From NCBI GenBank assembly GCA_963828015.1, contig CAWHCD010000004.1:930001-994000 (forward strand): a DNA stretch of 64,000 nt, written 5' to 3'. This DNA is from CAVPUA01 sp963828015 (GTDB lineage Bacteria; Actinomycetota; Actinomycetes; Mycobacteriales; Jatrophihabitantaceae). Positions 1 through 8,634 of this stretch are shown here, one piece after another. The position numbers and the translations under genes are program-made. The notes beneath the pieces are model-generated. The model was not told the DNA's origin, searched no databases, and saw only the letters and a program-made list of their open reading frames with translations. Position 1 is the stretch's first letter, and each line of letters begins with the position of its first letter.

Positions 1-2
1 CC

Positions 3-62
3 TACACCCGGCCGTTCGAGATCGACTCGCTGTCGGCCTTCTGGGACGGCACGACCCACTAA
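3..62 (+). CDS. C-terminal tail of an unidentified protein (5' end outside window)
   Basis: An open frame enters from the left edge and stops at TAA 60-62, giving about 19 residues that end FWDGTTH. The next gene starts 28 nt downstream on the same strand, so the tail is probably the last part of an upstream gene of the same group. It is too short to assign to a family. Confidence 0.45.
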   Translation, partial: YTRPFEIDSLSAFWDGTTH

Positions 63-90
63 GCCATCTCCCGCGTCCTGGAGGTTGCCC

Positions 91-687
91 GTGACCCAAC
101 CGCGTATCCCGGCCCAGCCGTCGGCCGACTGGGGACCGGAGGTCTTCGAGGCCCTCGCCGTCCTGCGGCCGGCCGCGGCCTCGGTCCCGCCGCCCGAGGA
201 TCGCCCGGCCGATGCGCCACGGCGCAGCTCGAACGTCATGGGGATCTTCTCCTGGCATCCGGAGCTGGCCAAGGGCTGGATGCTGTTCAACAACCACCTG
301 TTCCGCTCGACGCTCTCGGATCGGGTCCGGGAGTTGTTGATCATCCGCATCTCTTGGCTGCGCGGCGCGGAGTACGAGTGGGCCCAGCACGTGAAGACGG
401 CCAAGGCGGTGGGCGTGAGCGACGCCGAGATTTCTGCGATCTCGACCGGTGCCGGCGATCCGATCTGGGGCGCCGAGGATGCCGCCGTGCTGCGCGCGGT
501 GGATCAGCTCGGGCAGGAGCGCTATATCGAAGACGTGTTGTGGACCGAGCTGGCCGAACAGTTCGACCGTCGGCAGTTGATGGACCTGGTGTTCACCGTC
601 GGCGCGTACGACCTGCTGTGCACGGCGACCAACACGTTCGGCCTGGAACTCGACCCCGGACTGGAGGGATTCCCCGATGCCGGCTGA
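91..687 (+). CDS. Carboxymuconolactone decarboxylase / AhpD-like family protein
   Basis: About 198 residues. The centre has the family helix pattern: a run RVRELLIIRISWL followed by EYEWAQHVKTAKAVGVSDAE, where the E-x-x-W-x-x-H arrangement is typical of carboxymuconolactone-decarboxylase-like proteins. No CxxC is present, so it is not a classical AhpD peroxidase partner. GTG 91 is chosen over TTG 85 because GGAGG at 80-84 lies 6 nt upstream of it. The 3' end overlaps the next SDR gene by 11 nt, suggesting translational coupling. With the SDR and the amidohydrolase it suggests breakdown of a cyclic or aromatic compound, but the substrate cannot be read from sequence. Confidence 0.85.
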   Translation: MTQPRIPAQPSADWGPEVFEALAVLRPAAASVPPPEDRPADAPRRSSNVMGIFSWHPELAKGWMLFNNHLFRSTLSDRVRELLIIRISWLRGAEYEWAQHVKTAKAVGVSDAEISAISTGAGDPIWGAEDAAVLRAVDQLGQERYIEDVLWTELAEQFDRRQLMDLVFTVGAYDLLCTATNTFGLELDPGLEGFPDAG

Positions 688-1423
688 CAAGGTAGCGGTC
701 GTTACCGGGGCGGCGGCCGGCATCGGTGCTGCCTGCGCCCGCCGGCTCGCCGCTGATGACGTCGCGATCGGTGTGCTCGACCTCGACGCCGAGCGTTGTG
801 CCGGTACGGTGCAGGCCATCACGGTCGCCGGTGGGCGGGCGGTTGCCCTGGCCGCGGACGTTTCGAACCGGGCCCAGGTGGACAGCGCGCTGGCGCAGCT
901 GCGCGACACCTTCGGGGCGATCACGATCGCGGTCAACAACGCCGGCGTCGTCGAGTTCACGCCGTTCGCGGAGGTCACCGAGAAGCTGTTCCATTTCGTC
1001 TACCGCGTCAACGTGCTCGGGCCGATCATCGTGACCCAGGAGGTACTGCCGGACATGACGGCGGCCGGCTGGGGGCGCGTCGTGAACATCGCCTCCTCGA
1101 GTGCCCAGACCGGTACGGCCACGCAGGCGGTGTACTCCTCGTCCAAGGGCGCGGTGATCACGCTGACCCGCACGATGGCGCAGGAGCTCGGTCCGCTCGG
1201 CATCACGGTCAACAACATCCCGCCCGGCTCGGTGCTGGGCACGATCATGTCCGAGGCCAACATCTCCAAGGAATCGGTCGCCCGGCTGGAGCAGATGCTG
1301 CCGGTGCGGCGGGTCGGCCGGCCCGAGGACATCGCCAACGCCTGCGCCTGGCTCTGCGATGAGGCCACGGGCTACGTCACCGGGCAGACGCTCGGCGTCA
1401 ACGGCGGGCGCGTCGTCAGTTAG
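677..1423 (+). CDS. Short-chain dehydrogenase/reductase (SDR)
   Basis: A classical 248-residue SDR. The cofactor-binding motif TGAAAGIG is near residue 11, NNAG near residue 90, and the catalytic Ser and YxxxK (YSSSK) near residues 141-158. The C-terminus has the usual GYVTGQTLGVNGG end. An acidic residue after the second strand (VLDLDAERC) suggests NAD(H) rather than NADP(H). It overlaps the preceding gene by 11 nt and is followed by a strong hairpin that separates it from the convergent amidohydrolase. The likely role is oxidation or reduction of an alcohol or ketone in the local catabolic group; the substrate is unknown. Confidence 0.93.
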   Translation: MPADKVAVVTGAAAGIGAACARRLAADDVAIGVLDLDAERCAGTVQAITVAGGRAVALAADVSNRAQVDSALAQLRDTFGAITIAVNNAGVVEFTPFAEVTEKLFHFVYRVNVLGPIIVTQEVLPDMTAAGWGRVVNIASSSAQTGTATQAVYSSSKGAVITLTRTMAQELGPLGITVNNIPPGSVLGTIMSEANISKESVARLEQMLPVRRVGRPEDIANACAWLCDEATGYVTGQTLGVNGGRVVS

Positions 1424-1428
1424 AAAGG

Positions 1429-1473
1429 CCTGGGGAGAGTTGTGATCGGATACCGACCACAACTCTCCCCAGG
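1429..1473. terminator. Bidirectional hairpin terminator between convergent genes
   Basis: A perfect 16-bp inverted repeat (CCTGGGGAGAGTTGTG at 1429-1444 and its complement at 1458-1473) with a 13-nt loop. It lies 5 nt after the SDR stop and 18 nt from the stop of the convergent amidohydrolase. There is no long U tract, as is common for actinobacterial terminators. Confidence 0.8.
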
Positions 1474-1491
1474 TTGGGCGTGCGTGAAGCG

Positions 1492-2796
1492 TCAGACGAG
1501 GACCGGGATCGGCTCCAGCCGCGGCGGGTCGACGGGAGCGAGCTTCTTGGACGCGTCGATGCCGAGGATCTTGGCCAGGTTCAGGCCGAGCATCTTGGCC
1601 TTGTCGTCGTCCGGGACGCCGGCGAACTGCTCGTCGATGACGGCCTGGCTGCCCAGGAACGTGCCCTCGGCGTGCGGGTAGTCACTGCCCCAGTAGATGG
1701 TCTCGACGCCGGTGATGTGGCGCGACTGCACGGCCACGGGGTCATCGGCGAACTGGACCCGGATGTTGCGCTTGACGTACTCGCTCGGCTTGAGCGGGTG
1801 CGGCCAACGCTCGTTGATCTTGAAGATCCGGCCCATCATCTTCTCGTCGTGCAGGTCGCCCTTTCCGTCCCAGAACCCGATCCACCAGTGCGGGTCCATG
1901 CCGGTGCCGATGCGCCAGGACTTGTCCATCATGCCCATGTAGTTGGCCAGCCAGCCGGCGTTGAACTCGATCATGTTGAACATCAGCTCGGGGTACCGCT
2001 CGCACACCCCCGCGCTGATCAGGTCGGCGATGATGCGCATCGGGCTCAGGGCACCGGTGTTGCCGCCACCCATCGTGCGGCCGGCCAGCATCGCGCCACT
2101 CAGCTCGGCCTGCTTGCCCATCGTCATCGCGGCCATGACGCCCTTGACGTTGTCGCCGGTGATCGACGTGCCCTCGGCCTCGTTGACCCCACCCGATGCG
2201 ACGTGGAAGAAGATCGGCAACCCGTTGGCCGCCGCCGCCTGCCAGATCGGCTCGTAGGCCTCGTGCCAGTACGGGTAGGGCTGCGGGTGCTCGGGCAGGA
2301 TCAGCGCGCGCAGACCGTTGTTGGCGACCCGCTCGATCTCCTTGGCGGCGTCGCGCCCATCAGTGGTGGGGATCGAGGCGGCCGGAACGATCCGGTTCGA
2401 GTACGGCCCGTACTCCTCCAGGATCCAGTCGTTGTAGACCTTCGCGTGGGCCATCGAGCGCTCATGGTTGTCGGTGAACGTCGCGAACATCGACCAGTTG
2501 GGGAAGAACACCGTCGCGTCCACGCCGTCACGGTCGAGGTCGCGCAGGACGCTCGTCGCGTAGCCGTCCGGTGTCGGGCCGGGGAACTGCCGGAAGCGCG
2601 AGACCGTCCAACCCTCGTAGCCGGGCGTGTGTGCGGTGCGGAACACGGTGTGCCCACCGGGGACCAGAGGCTCCTCGAGGATGGTCTCCTCTTCCCAATG
2701 CGCGTCCTCGCGCATGTTGATCGGCAGTCGCTCCTTGAACAGCATGGGCGGTTCGTTGGTGTGACTGTCACCGGAGACGATAAATTCTTTAGCCAC
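1492..2796 (-). CDS. Amidohydrolase family 2 (TIM-barrel metal-dependent hydrolase)
   Basis: About 434 residues from GTG 2796. The N-terminus FIVSGDSHTNEPP carries the D-x-H of this family. Further motifs are FFHVASGG near mid-protein and, towards the C-terminus, YWGSDYPHAEG, the typical metal-site Asp with SDYPH. Related enzymes include aminocarboxymuconate-semialdehyde-decarboxylase-like and hydrolytic members acting on aromatic or acyl substrates. The GTG at 2796 places the conserved N-terminus at residue 4; an upstream GTG at 2847 would add 17 residues without recognisable homology. The gene is convergent with the CMD-like/SDR pair and could act in the same pathway, but nothing fixes its substrate. 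Confidence 0.88.
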   Translation of the reverse strand: MAKEFIVSGDSHTNEPPMLFKERLPINMREDAHWEEETILEEPLVPGGHTVFRTAHTPGYEGWTVSRFRQFPGPTPDGYATSVLRDLDRDGVDATVFFPNWSMFATFTDNHERSMAHAKVYNDWILEEYGPYSNRIVPAASIPTTDGRDAAKEIERVANNGLRALILPEHPQPYPYWHEAYEPIWQAAAANGLPIFFHVASGGVNEAEGTSITGDNVKGVMAAMTMGKQAELSGAMLAGRTMGGGNTGALSPMRIIADLISAGVCERYPELMFNMIEFNAGWLANYMGMMDKSWRIGTGMDPHWWIGFWDGKGDLHDEKMMGRIFKINERWPHPLKPSEYVKRNIRVQFADDPVAVQSRHITGVETIYWGSDYPHAEGTFLGSQAVIDEQFAGVPDDDKAKMLGLNLAKILGIDASKKLAPVDPPRLEPIPVLV

Positions 2797-2937
2797 TAGG
2801 GCCCCCAGACGTTGGACGAGTCCGCTCGTAGCAGACATGCGTAACACTGCAGCGTCGGATATGACACTCCAGGTTCACAAAAAGTAACGCGGGCCATCGC
2901 GCAGGTCAATGCTTTCGTCCCGGCCAGTGGGTGCCGT

Positions 2938-3801
2938 CTAATGGTGGCGGCTGAGGGTCACGTTGACGGCCCGATAGCCGACCAGGTGCTGGAAGTAGCG
3001 CAGCCCGTTGGGAAGCGCGACCAGCGTGTCGACGAACAACCGGGTCACGCCCCGGGCGGCCAGGATCTCGACCAGGTAGTCCATAAGCAGGAAGCGGGCT
3101 GGGCTCGCGGCCTCATCGTTGCGATTATGGACGAACGTGTGCAACCGTGCGTAGTTCCCATCGATGATCAACTTACAGAAGACGAGCACGCGATCGTCGG
3201 CGGCGTTAGCCGTGATGTAGAGCGCGTGCGGGACGTCCCTGACGTTCTTCAGCCAGGAGCGGTAGGTGCTCGACTCCGGGTCGATGCCCCAGTCGTCCAC
3301 GATGATCTGCCCGAAGCGGGCCTCGATCTCGTCCTGGCCGGTCACCGTGACACAGCGAACTCCGCTGGCCCGCGCCTTGGCACTGTTTGTTCGCAACGCC
3401 TGTCGGGACCGGCCGCTGCTGTACGTGTGCGGGTTGTGTGGGATCTCGAGGAGGGCCACGGCGTAGGCGCGGTGGTGCCAGGGTCCGATGCCCTTACGCA
3501 GCAATTCGGTGAGTTCGCGATTGGCCGAGCTGGAGTTCACCGCAATGGTGGCGCGGGGCAGACGGCGAATGCGCGCCAGGGCCCGGCTCAGTTCCCGCGG
3601 CTTGGTCGCGACGACTTTGCCGAAGCGCCAGATCGAATCGTGGCGGATGGCGGCGAGGTCGGAGGTGAACGCAAACAGCGGGTCGGTGGGCGAGACCTTC
3701 TGCTCCAGGCGCACGGGGCTCGGCACCGGAGTTGGATCCGGTCGGGCCGCTTGGTCGCCCGCGGGCCGGCGCAGGAGCGCTTCGGAGCCGCGTGCGGCCA
3801 T
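2938..3801 (-). CDS. Putative acyltransferase of GNAT/FemAB-like fold
   Basis: 287 residues, soluble, with no signal peptide. The central YSSGRSRQALRTNSAKARA segment followed by a C-terminal half with alternating strands and helices (residues about 190-280) resembles GNAT/FemAB-like acyltransferases. This is a fold-level impression, not a family match. The first 40 residues are proline- and arginine-rich and may be disordered, so the true start could lie further downstream. It is a single-gene unit on the minus strand with an AT-rich leader upstream. Confidence 0.65.
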   Translation of the reverse strand: MAARGSEALLRRPAGDQAARPDPTPVPSPVRLEQKVSPTDPLFAFTSDLAAIRHDSIWRFGKVVATKPRELSRALARIRRLPRATIAVNSSSANRELTELLRKGIGPWHHRAYAVALLEIPHNPHTYSSGRSRQALRTNSAKARASGVRCVTVTGQDEIEARFGQIIVDDWGIDPESSTYRSWLKNVRDVPHALYITANAADDRVLVFCKLIIDGNYARLHTFVHNRNDEAASPARFLLMDYLVEILAARGVTRLFVDTLVALPNGLRYFQHLVGYRAVNVTLSRHH

Positions 3802-3974
3802 CTCCGTCGCTCCTCACCCAAGCCCGAAGGCCCGCCCCGTCGGTCACCAGGACCGTCACCCACCGTGGGTGCTACCATAATTTCCTAGCACCGTTTTTAC
3901 TTGGTCAAATATAACAAACGGAAACCAGAAAGCGATCGGCCCGTAAAGATTCGACGGTATACCGGTGCGCGAGG
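3802..3974 (-). promoter_or_regulatory. AT-rich intergenic segment, promoter for the acyltransferase-like gene
   Basis: The stretch around 3870-3930 is markedly AT-rich compared with the surrounding DNA. On the minus strand TTGACC (3908-3903) could serve as a -35 element. AT-rich candidates for the -10 (3883-3878) follow at non-ideal spacing, so only the region is called. Confidence 0.4.
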
Positions 3975-5171
3975 TCAGTGCAGATGTTCGACGCTGACGT
4001 TTCCGTTGGCCAGGTGGACTGTCACCGTCAGGGGTGCGCCCGTGGCGGCCGGGCTGGGCACGGCCAGATCCAGTCCGTATCCCGCCGCGGCACCGCCGCC
4101 TCGTCGCACGCTCGTCGTGCCGTCGACTTCGATCTGGCCGAACCGCACGTCAGCGTGCACCTGCACATTCAGGCCCGCTGGCACCAGGATGCGGACATGG
4201 CCGGCGGCCATGGTGATCGAGGTGTGCGCGGGGTCGGAGAGGCTGACGTTGCTCAGATCGAGCACCCCCTCGCCGAAGGCCAGCCGATAGGTGCGTTGCA
4301 GGTCCGCGGCCGAGGACGGTACCCAGATCTGACGGCCGCTGCCATCGCTGAGGCTGGCGCGAGTGCCGCCGAGGGCGATCAGCACCACCAGCACCGGAAC
4401 GAGCAGCCACGCGAGCGACCACGGCGTCCGGCGTAGCACCAGACCGATGATCAGGCCGCCGAGCAGGATGCCCGCCGTAGTCCAGAGGTAGGCCGGGATC
4501 ACGATCCCGGCGACAACATCAGCCAGGGCGAGTGCGGCCATGGCCACCGCCAATACGGCCAAGGTCGCCCATCGCACCGGAGCCGCACGGTGGCGGCGGG
4601 CGCGCGAGCGGGCCCGCGACTCGCCCAACCAGTCCGGGGCCGCGCCGACCGGCGGCAGTTGGGCGGTCTCTCCCGCGTCGAGCACCGCGATCGCGCCGGA
4701 GGCACCGGGGGCGCCGGGAACCGCGACCGGAGCCGCCACCGGAGAAGCGACCGGCGGCGTGCGCCGCGAGAACGCGACCACGATCAGGACGACCGCGATG
4801 ATCACCGGGGCGAACGGCCACGGCGCCCACCAGCTGAACAGCAACGCCCAGATCACGAAGGTCCCGATCGCCGCGACGAGCCAGACCGGGACATGCCGCC
4901 GGCGCAACGTCAGCACGAATCGATCCAGTGGCGCGTCGCTCGTTCCGGCCTCGGGGATCACCGCCCAGGCAATGAGGTAGGCGATCACCCCCGCCCCGCC
5001 GAAGAACGCGGTGGTGGCGAACAGAACTCGGAAGAGCACGGGGTCCAGCCCGAAGTACTCGGCCAGCCCTCCGCAGACGCCAGCCGCCATTCGATCGTGG
5101 GCGCTGCGCCGGATCGCCCGCGGGGCCGGTGGGGGTGGTGGCGCTGGGGTGGAGAAGTCAGTCGTGGTCAT
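3975..5171 (-). CDS. PspC-domain membrane protein with LiaF-like C-terminus
   Basis: About 398 residues from ATG 5171, with AAGG upstream as a ribosome binding site. A proline-rich leader is followed by a PspC domain (residues about 18-75; RMAAGVCGGLAEYFGLDP and a membrane helix). Several further membrane segments follow, then a soluble C-terminal domain (residues about 310-398; LSNVSLSDPAHTSITMAAGH) resembling the LiaF/DUF2154 cell-wall stress module. It is divergent from a sensor kinase that also begins with PspC, so the three genes 3975-7106 probably form an envelope-stress module in which this protein modulates the kinase, as LiaF does for LiaS. That role is inferred from family and context. 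Confidence 0.88.
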   Translation of the reverse strand: MTTTDFSTPAPPPPPAPRAIRRSAHDRMAAGVCGGLAEYFGLDPVLFRVLFATTAFFGGAGVIAYLIAWAVIPEAGTSDAPLDRFVLTLRRRHVPVWLVAAIGTFVIWALLFSWWAPWPFAPVIIAVVLIVVAFSRRTPPVASPVAAPVAVPGAPGASGAIAVLDAGETAQLPPVGAAPDWLGESRARSRARRHRAAPVRWATLAVLAVAMAALALADVVAGIVIPAYLWTTAGILLGGLIIGLVLRRTPWSLAWLLVPVLVVLIALGGTRASLSDGSGRQIWVPSSAADLQRTYRLAFGEGVLDLSNVSLSDPAHTSITMAAGHVRILVPAGLNVQVHADVRFGQIEVDGTTSVRRGGGAAAGYGLDLAVPSPAATGAPLTVTVHLANGNVSVEHLH

Positions 5172-5301
5172 GCACCAACCTTCGCCGAGATGCCGAGGGA
5201 AGGGATCCGGGTCCGCCCCCGATTGCACCCTGAGCCGGCGGGCCCCGATGTCGGGGACGCTCCCGATGCGCCGGGTCTTGCCGTCCAAGGATCATAGAGG
5301 C

Positions 5302-6471
5302 GTGACCGCCGCCCTTCACCCCGTGCTATACCGCAGTTCGCGGCAGCTGCTGGGCGGGGTGAGCCGGGGAATCGCCGAGCATGTCGGCATTTCGGTGAAG
5401 ATCGTCCGGTCCGTCTTCATCCTGCTCAGCATCGCCGGCGGTCTGGGCTTCGTGCTCTACGGCGCCTTCTGGATCGTCCTGCCCGAGCCGGCCGACGCGC
5501 CCGCTCCCTCGCGCCGAAAGCTCGCGATCAAGTACACCGTCGCGAGCCTGGTCACCGTCGGCGCGTTCATCGCCGTCGTCCACACGATCCCGCTGGGCGC
5601 GGTCTTCGTCCCGGTGATCCTCGGGTTGCTGGGCGCGGCCCTGATCTGGCGGCAGTCGGGCGAGATCGAGCGCGAACGGTGGTGGCAACTCTCGCGCACC
5701 TCGTTGCAGGCCCGCGCGGTCGAACGCCAGGGTCGCCTGCGGTTGATCGTCGGCGCCGCCCTGGTCATCCTGGGCGGCGGTCTCGTGCTGGCCCGGGCCG
5801 ACATCAGCGCCGTGCGCGATGGGTTCATCGCGATGGTGGTGACTGCCGGTGGCATCGCGTTGATCACCGGGCCCTGGTGGATGCGCACCGTGGCGACGCT
5901 GTCCGACGAGCGGCGTGAGCGCATCCGTTCCCAGGAACGAGCCGAGCTGGCCGCCCACCTGCACGACTCGGTGTTGCAGACGCTGGCGCTCATCCAGCGC
6001 AACGCCGGCTCGCCCCGCGAGGTCACTCGCCTGGCCCGTGGCCAGGAACGGGAGTTGCGCGGGCTGCTCTACGGCGAGACGGCCACGGGCGGGCAGCTCA
6101 GCGAGCAACTGCGCGCGGCGGCGGCCGAGGTCGAGGACGCCTACGCCGTCACCATCGAGGTCGTGGTGGTCGGCGATTCCACGGTCGATGATCAACTCGC
6201 GGCGCTGGTCGCGGCGGTCCGGGAGGCCATGGTGAACGCGGCCAAGCACGCCGGCGTGCAGACGATCTCGCTCTACGCCGAGATCGAGGATGGCGCGGTC
6301 ACCGCCTTCGTCAAGGACCGGGGCGTCGGCTTCGATCCGGTCGATATCGACGACGACCGCCAAGGTGTGCGCGGCTCGATCATCGCGCGGGTCGAACGCC
6401 ATGGGGGGACGGCAACGATCAAGTCGGCGCCCGGCGATGGCACCGAGGTCGCCCTGCGGATGCCGCGATGA
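5302..6471 (+). CDS. PspC-domain sensor histidine kinase (NarL/LiaS type)
   Basis: 389 residues from GTG 5302. An N-terminal PspC domain (residues about 9-62; RQLLGGVSRGIAEHVG) is followed by several membrane helices to about residue 190. The HisKA_3 dimerisation helix has phospho-acceptor His in AAHLHDSVLQTLAL (about residue 220). The HATPase domain follows, with N-box REAMVNAAKHAG near 306 and G-box KDRGVGFD near 338. The stop overlaps the response regulator start by 4 nt (ATGA), so the pair is co-translated. The signal is probably envelope stress, as for related PspC kinases. The open frame extends upstream of 5302, but homology begins there. Confidence 0.92.
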   Translation: MTAALHPVLYRSSRQLLGGVSRGIAEHVGISVKIVRSVFILLSIAGGLGFVLYGAFWIVLPEPADAPAPSRRKLAIKYTVASLVTVGAFIAVVHTIPLGAVFVPVILGLLGAALIWRQSGEIERERWWQLSRTSLQARAVERQGRLRLIVGAALVILGGGLVLARADISAVRDGFIAMVVTAGGIALITGPWWMRTVATLSDERRERIRSQERAELAAHLHDSVLQTLALIQRNAGSPREVTRLARGQERELRGLLYGETATGGQLSEQLRAAAAEVEDAYAVTIEVVVVGDSTVDDQLAALVAAVREAMVNAAKHAGVQTISLYAEIEDGAVTAFVKDRGVGFDPVDIDDDRQGVRGSIIARVERHGGTATIKSAPGDGTEVALRMPR

Positions 6472-7106
6472 GCACCCGGGTCGTACTGGTCGATGACCAC
6501 AGCATGTTCCGTGCCGGCGTGCGGGCCGAGCTGGGCGAATCCGTCGACATCGTCGGTGAAGCAGCCTCGGTGGGCGAGGCGGTGGCGACGATTCGGAGCA
6601 CCCGCCCGGACGTCGTGCTGCTCGACGTGCACATGCCCGACGGCGGTGGCCTGGCCGTGCTGGCCCAGGTGAGCGCTGAGGTACCCGATACCCGGTTCCT
6701 GGCCCTGTCCGTCTCCGACGCCGCCGAGGACGTCATCGCGGTGATCCGGGCCGGCGCGCGCGGTTATGTCACCAAGACGATCTCCGCCCGGGAGCTCGCC
6801 GACGCGATTGAGCGAGTGGCCGGCGGCGACGTGGTGTTCAGCCCCCGCCTGGCCGGCTTCGTGCTTGATGCCTTCCGCGACTCGCCCACCATGCCGTCGA
6901 TCGATCCCGAACTGGATCAACTGACGCCGCGCGAGCTCGAAGTGCTGCGCCTGCTGGCGCGCGGTTATGCCTACAAGGAGATCGCGGCCGAGCTGTTCAT
7001 CTCTATCAAGACAGTCGAGACGCACGCTTCGAATGTGCTGCGCAAGCTGCAGTTGTCCAACCGTCACCAGCTGACCCGGTGGGCCAATGAGCGGCGGATT
7101 CGCTAA
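6468..7106 (+). CDS. NarL/LuxR-family response regulator
   Basis: 212 residues. The receiver domain has the acidic pair in VDDHSMFRAG, the phospho-acceptor Asp in LLDVHMPDG (about residue 54) and the conserved Lys in YVTKTIS. The C-terminal LuxR helix-turn-helix (residues about 148-205) reads TPRELEVLRLLARGYAYKEI then FISIKTVETHASNVLRKL. It is the partner of the overlapping upstream PspC kinase. Likely targets are its own operon and the divergent LiaF-like gene. Its stop overlaps the convergent flavoprotein gene by 4 nt. Confidence 0.95.
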   Translation: MSTRVVLVDDHSMFRAGVRAELGESVDIVGEAASVGEAVATIRSTRPDVVLLDVHMPDGGGLAVLAQVSAEVPDTRFLALSVSDAAEDVIAVIRAGARGYVTKTISARELADAIERVAGGDVVFSPRLAGFVLDAFRDSPTMPSIDPELDQLTPRELEVLRLLARGYAYKEIAAELFISIKTVETHASNVLRKLQLSNRHQLTRWANERRIR

Positions 7107-8123
7107 CCGGCGAGCTGATTCACCGCCAGTGAGAACACCGGCGGGACGTGCGCGGCCGAGCGGCACGATGACGCCGGACAGCCGGGGCCGGCGCCGGGCC
7201 CAGAGCAGTCCGGTCGTGATCAGGCGCGACGAGCGCGATGTGCGAAGCCACGCCTGCTCGTAGCGCTGCGGTTGCCCGTCCAACAGGCAGGCGACCAGTT
7301 CCGCCCCGGTACTCAGCGAGATCGCGATGCCCTCGCCGGTCAGCGCGTCGATGTAGCCGGCCGCATCACCGGCAAGCAGCACCCGGCCGGCGACCCGGGC
7401 CCGGACCCGTTGCCGCAACGGGCCGGCCCCACGGACGTCGGAGGCCGGCTCGACGGCCGACACCTGGGCGGCCAGCGCGGGGAAGGCGGCCAGCTGCTCC
7501 TCGAACGGGGCCCGAGTCGATGAAAGGATGGCCACGCCGATGACATCGTCGGAGACCGGCGTCACGTAGGCCTCTGAGTGCTCGGCCCAGGTCACCTCGA
7601 CGAAGTCGGTCTGCGGCGCGCATAAGAAGTGCCGGCGCTGCCCCCAACGGTTGGCCAGAGTGGTGGGAGCACTGAGCCCCAGCTGGGCGCGGATCGGAGA
7701 ATGCAGCCCGTCTGCGGCGACGAGGTACCGAGCGACGAGCCCGTCGGCCACGACCCGATCGTCGTACTGCTCGACCCGGGTGATGCGCTGCACCCGGATC
7801 GGTACGCCCAGTTCGTCCAACGCCGCATGAAGCGACTCGAGCAGTGCGGTCCGACGCACCCCGCGCCCCGGCCGATGCCGAAACGCCGCGCGAGCGACCT
7901 GATCGCCCTGCCGATAGGTGATGCCACGGATCGGGTGACCGGGCGGGTCGACGCCGAGGGCGGCCAGGGCGGTCACCGCACCGGGCATCAAGCCCTCCCC
8001 GCAGGCTTTGTCGATCACACCGGGGCGTCGCTCGCAGACCACCACGTCCAACCCGGCCCGGGCCGCGGCGAGGGCGACGGCCAGCCCGGCCGGGCCGCCG
8101 CCGACGACGATCACGTCATGCAT
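7103..8123 (-). CDS. FAD-dependent oxidoreductase (geranylgeranyl-reductase / SrsC-like), frameshifted near 3' end
   Basis: About 340 residues. The FAD dinucleotide-binding motif GGGPAGLA is at residues 8-15, CERR follows the second strand, and GDAAGYIDALTGEGI is the second FAD motif near residue 260. Near 7130-7150 the frame is lost. The correct C-terminus (VFSLAVNQLAG then TAG at 7105-7103) is in the next frame, and without the shift the frame runs on antisense through the response regulator. The gene length is 3n+1, consistent with one inserted base. It ends a three-gene run with type III PKS and methyltransferase, so hydroxylation or oxidation of a phenolic polyketide is likely, as for SrsC. 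It overlaps the methyltransferase gene by 8 nt. Confidence 0.82.
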
Positions 8124-8634
8124 GAAGCGCGGCCAGGGCGTGATTCTCGGTGCGGATGCGCACCGTCAGCAGGGCGGCGTTGAGGACGCTGAAGACCAGC
8201 GCCGTGATCCAGGCGGTGTGCACCAGCGGCAGGGCGAATCCCTCGACGACGACGGCGACGTAGTTGGGGTGGGAGAAGTAGCGGTACGGGCCGCCGGTGA
8301 CGCGCGGCAGGCCGGGGACCACGACGATGCGGGTGTTCCACTGCCGGCCCAGGGTGCGGATGCACCACCACCGCAGGGCCTGCGAGGCAATGAGCAGCAC
8401 CAACATGGACCAGCCGAGGACGGGCAGGAACGGGGGGTCGGCGATCCAGACCTCGGCCAGGCACCCGGCCAGCAGGCCGGTGTGCAGCACGACCATGAAC
8501 GGGTAGTGCCCGAAGCCGATCTCGTAACCGCCTCGTTCGCGGCTCCAGGCCAGATTTCGCTTGGCTACCGCCAGCTCGGCCAGCCGCTCCAGCCCGACCA
8601 ACGCGACCAGGACCGTGTAGGCGAGCTGACTCAC
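8116..8634 (-). CDS. Isoprenylcysteine carboxyl methyltransferase-like membrane methyltransferase (SrsB-like)
   Basis: About 172 residues from GTG 8634, which overlaps the PKS stop as GTGA. It has about four to five membrane helices. The C-terminal ICMT/PEMT signature is PYRYFSHPNYVAVVVEGFA (about residues 115-135), the SAM-binding region of integral membrane methyltransferases. In bacteria such proteins beside type III polyketide synthases O-methylate alkylresorcinols and related phenolic lipids. The position between PKS and flavoprotein matches that role. The upstream open frame to 8790 is not homologous and overlaps the PKS, so the internal GTG is preferred. Confidence 0.85.
   Translation of the reverse strand: MSQLAYTVLVALVGLERLAELAVAKRNLAWSRERGGYEIGFGHYPFMVVLHTGLLAGCLAEVWIADPPFLPVLGWSMLVLLIASQALRWWCIRTLGRQWNTRIVVVPGLPRVTGGPYRYFSHPNYVAVVVEGFALPLVHTAWITALVFSVLNAALLTVRIRTENHALAALHA

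Noticed and set aside
6273..7102. Extension of the flavoprotein frame antisense through the response regulator
   Set aside because: The expected flavoprotein C-terminus occurs in another frame and stops at 7103-7105; the extension is an artefact of one extra base near 7130-7150.
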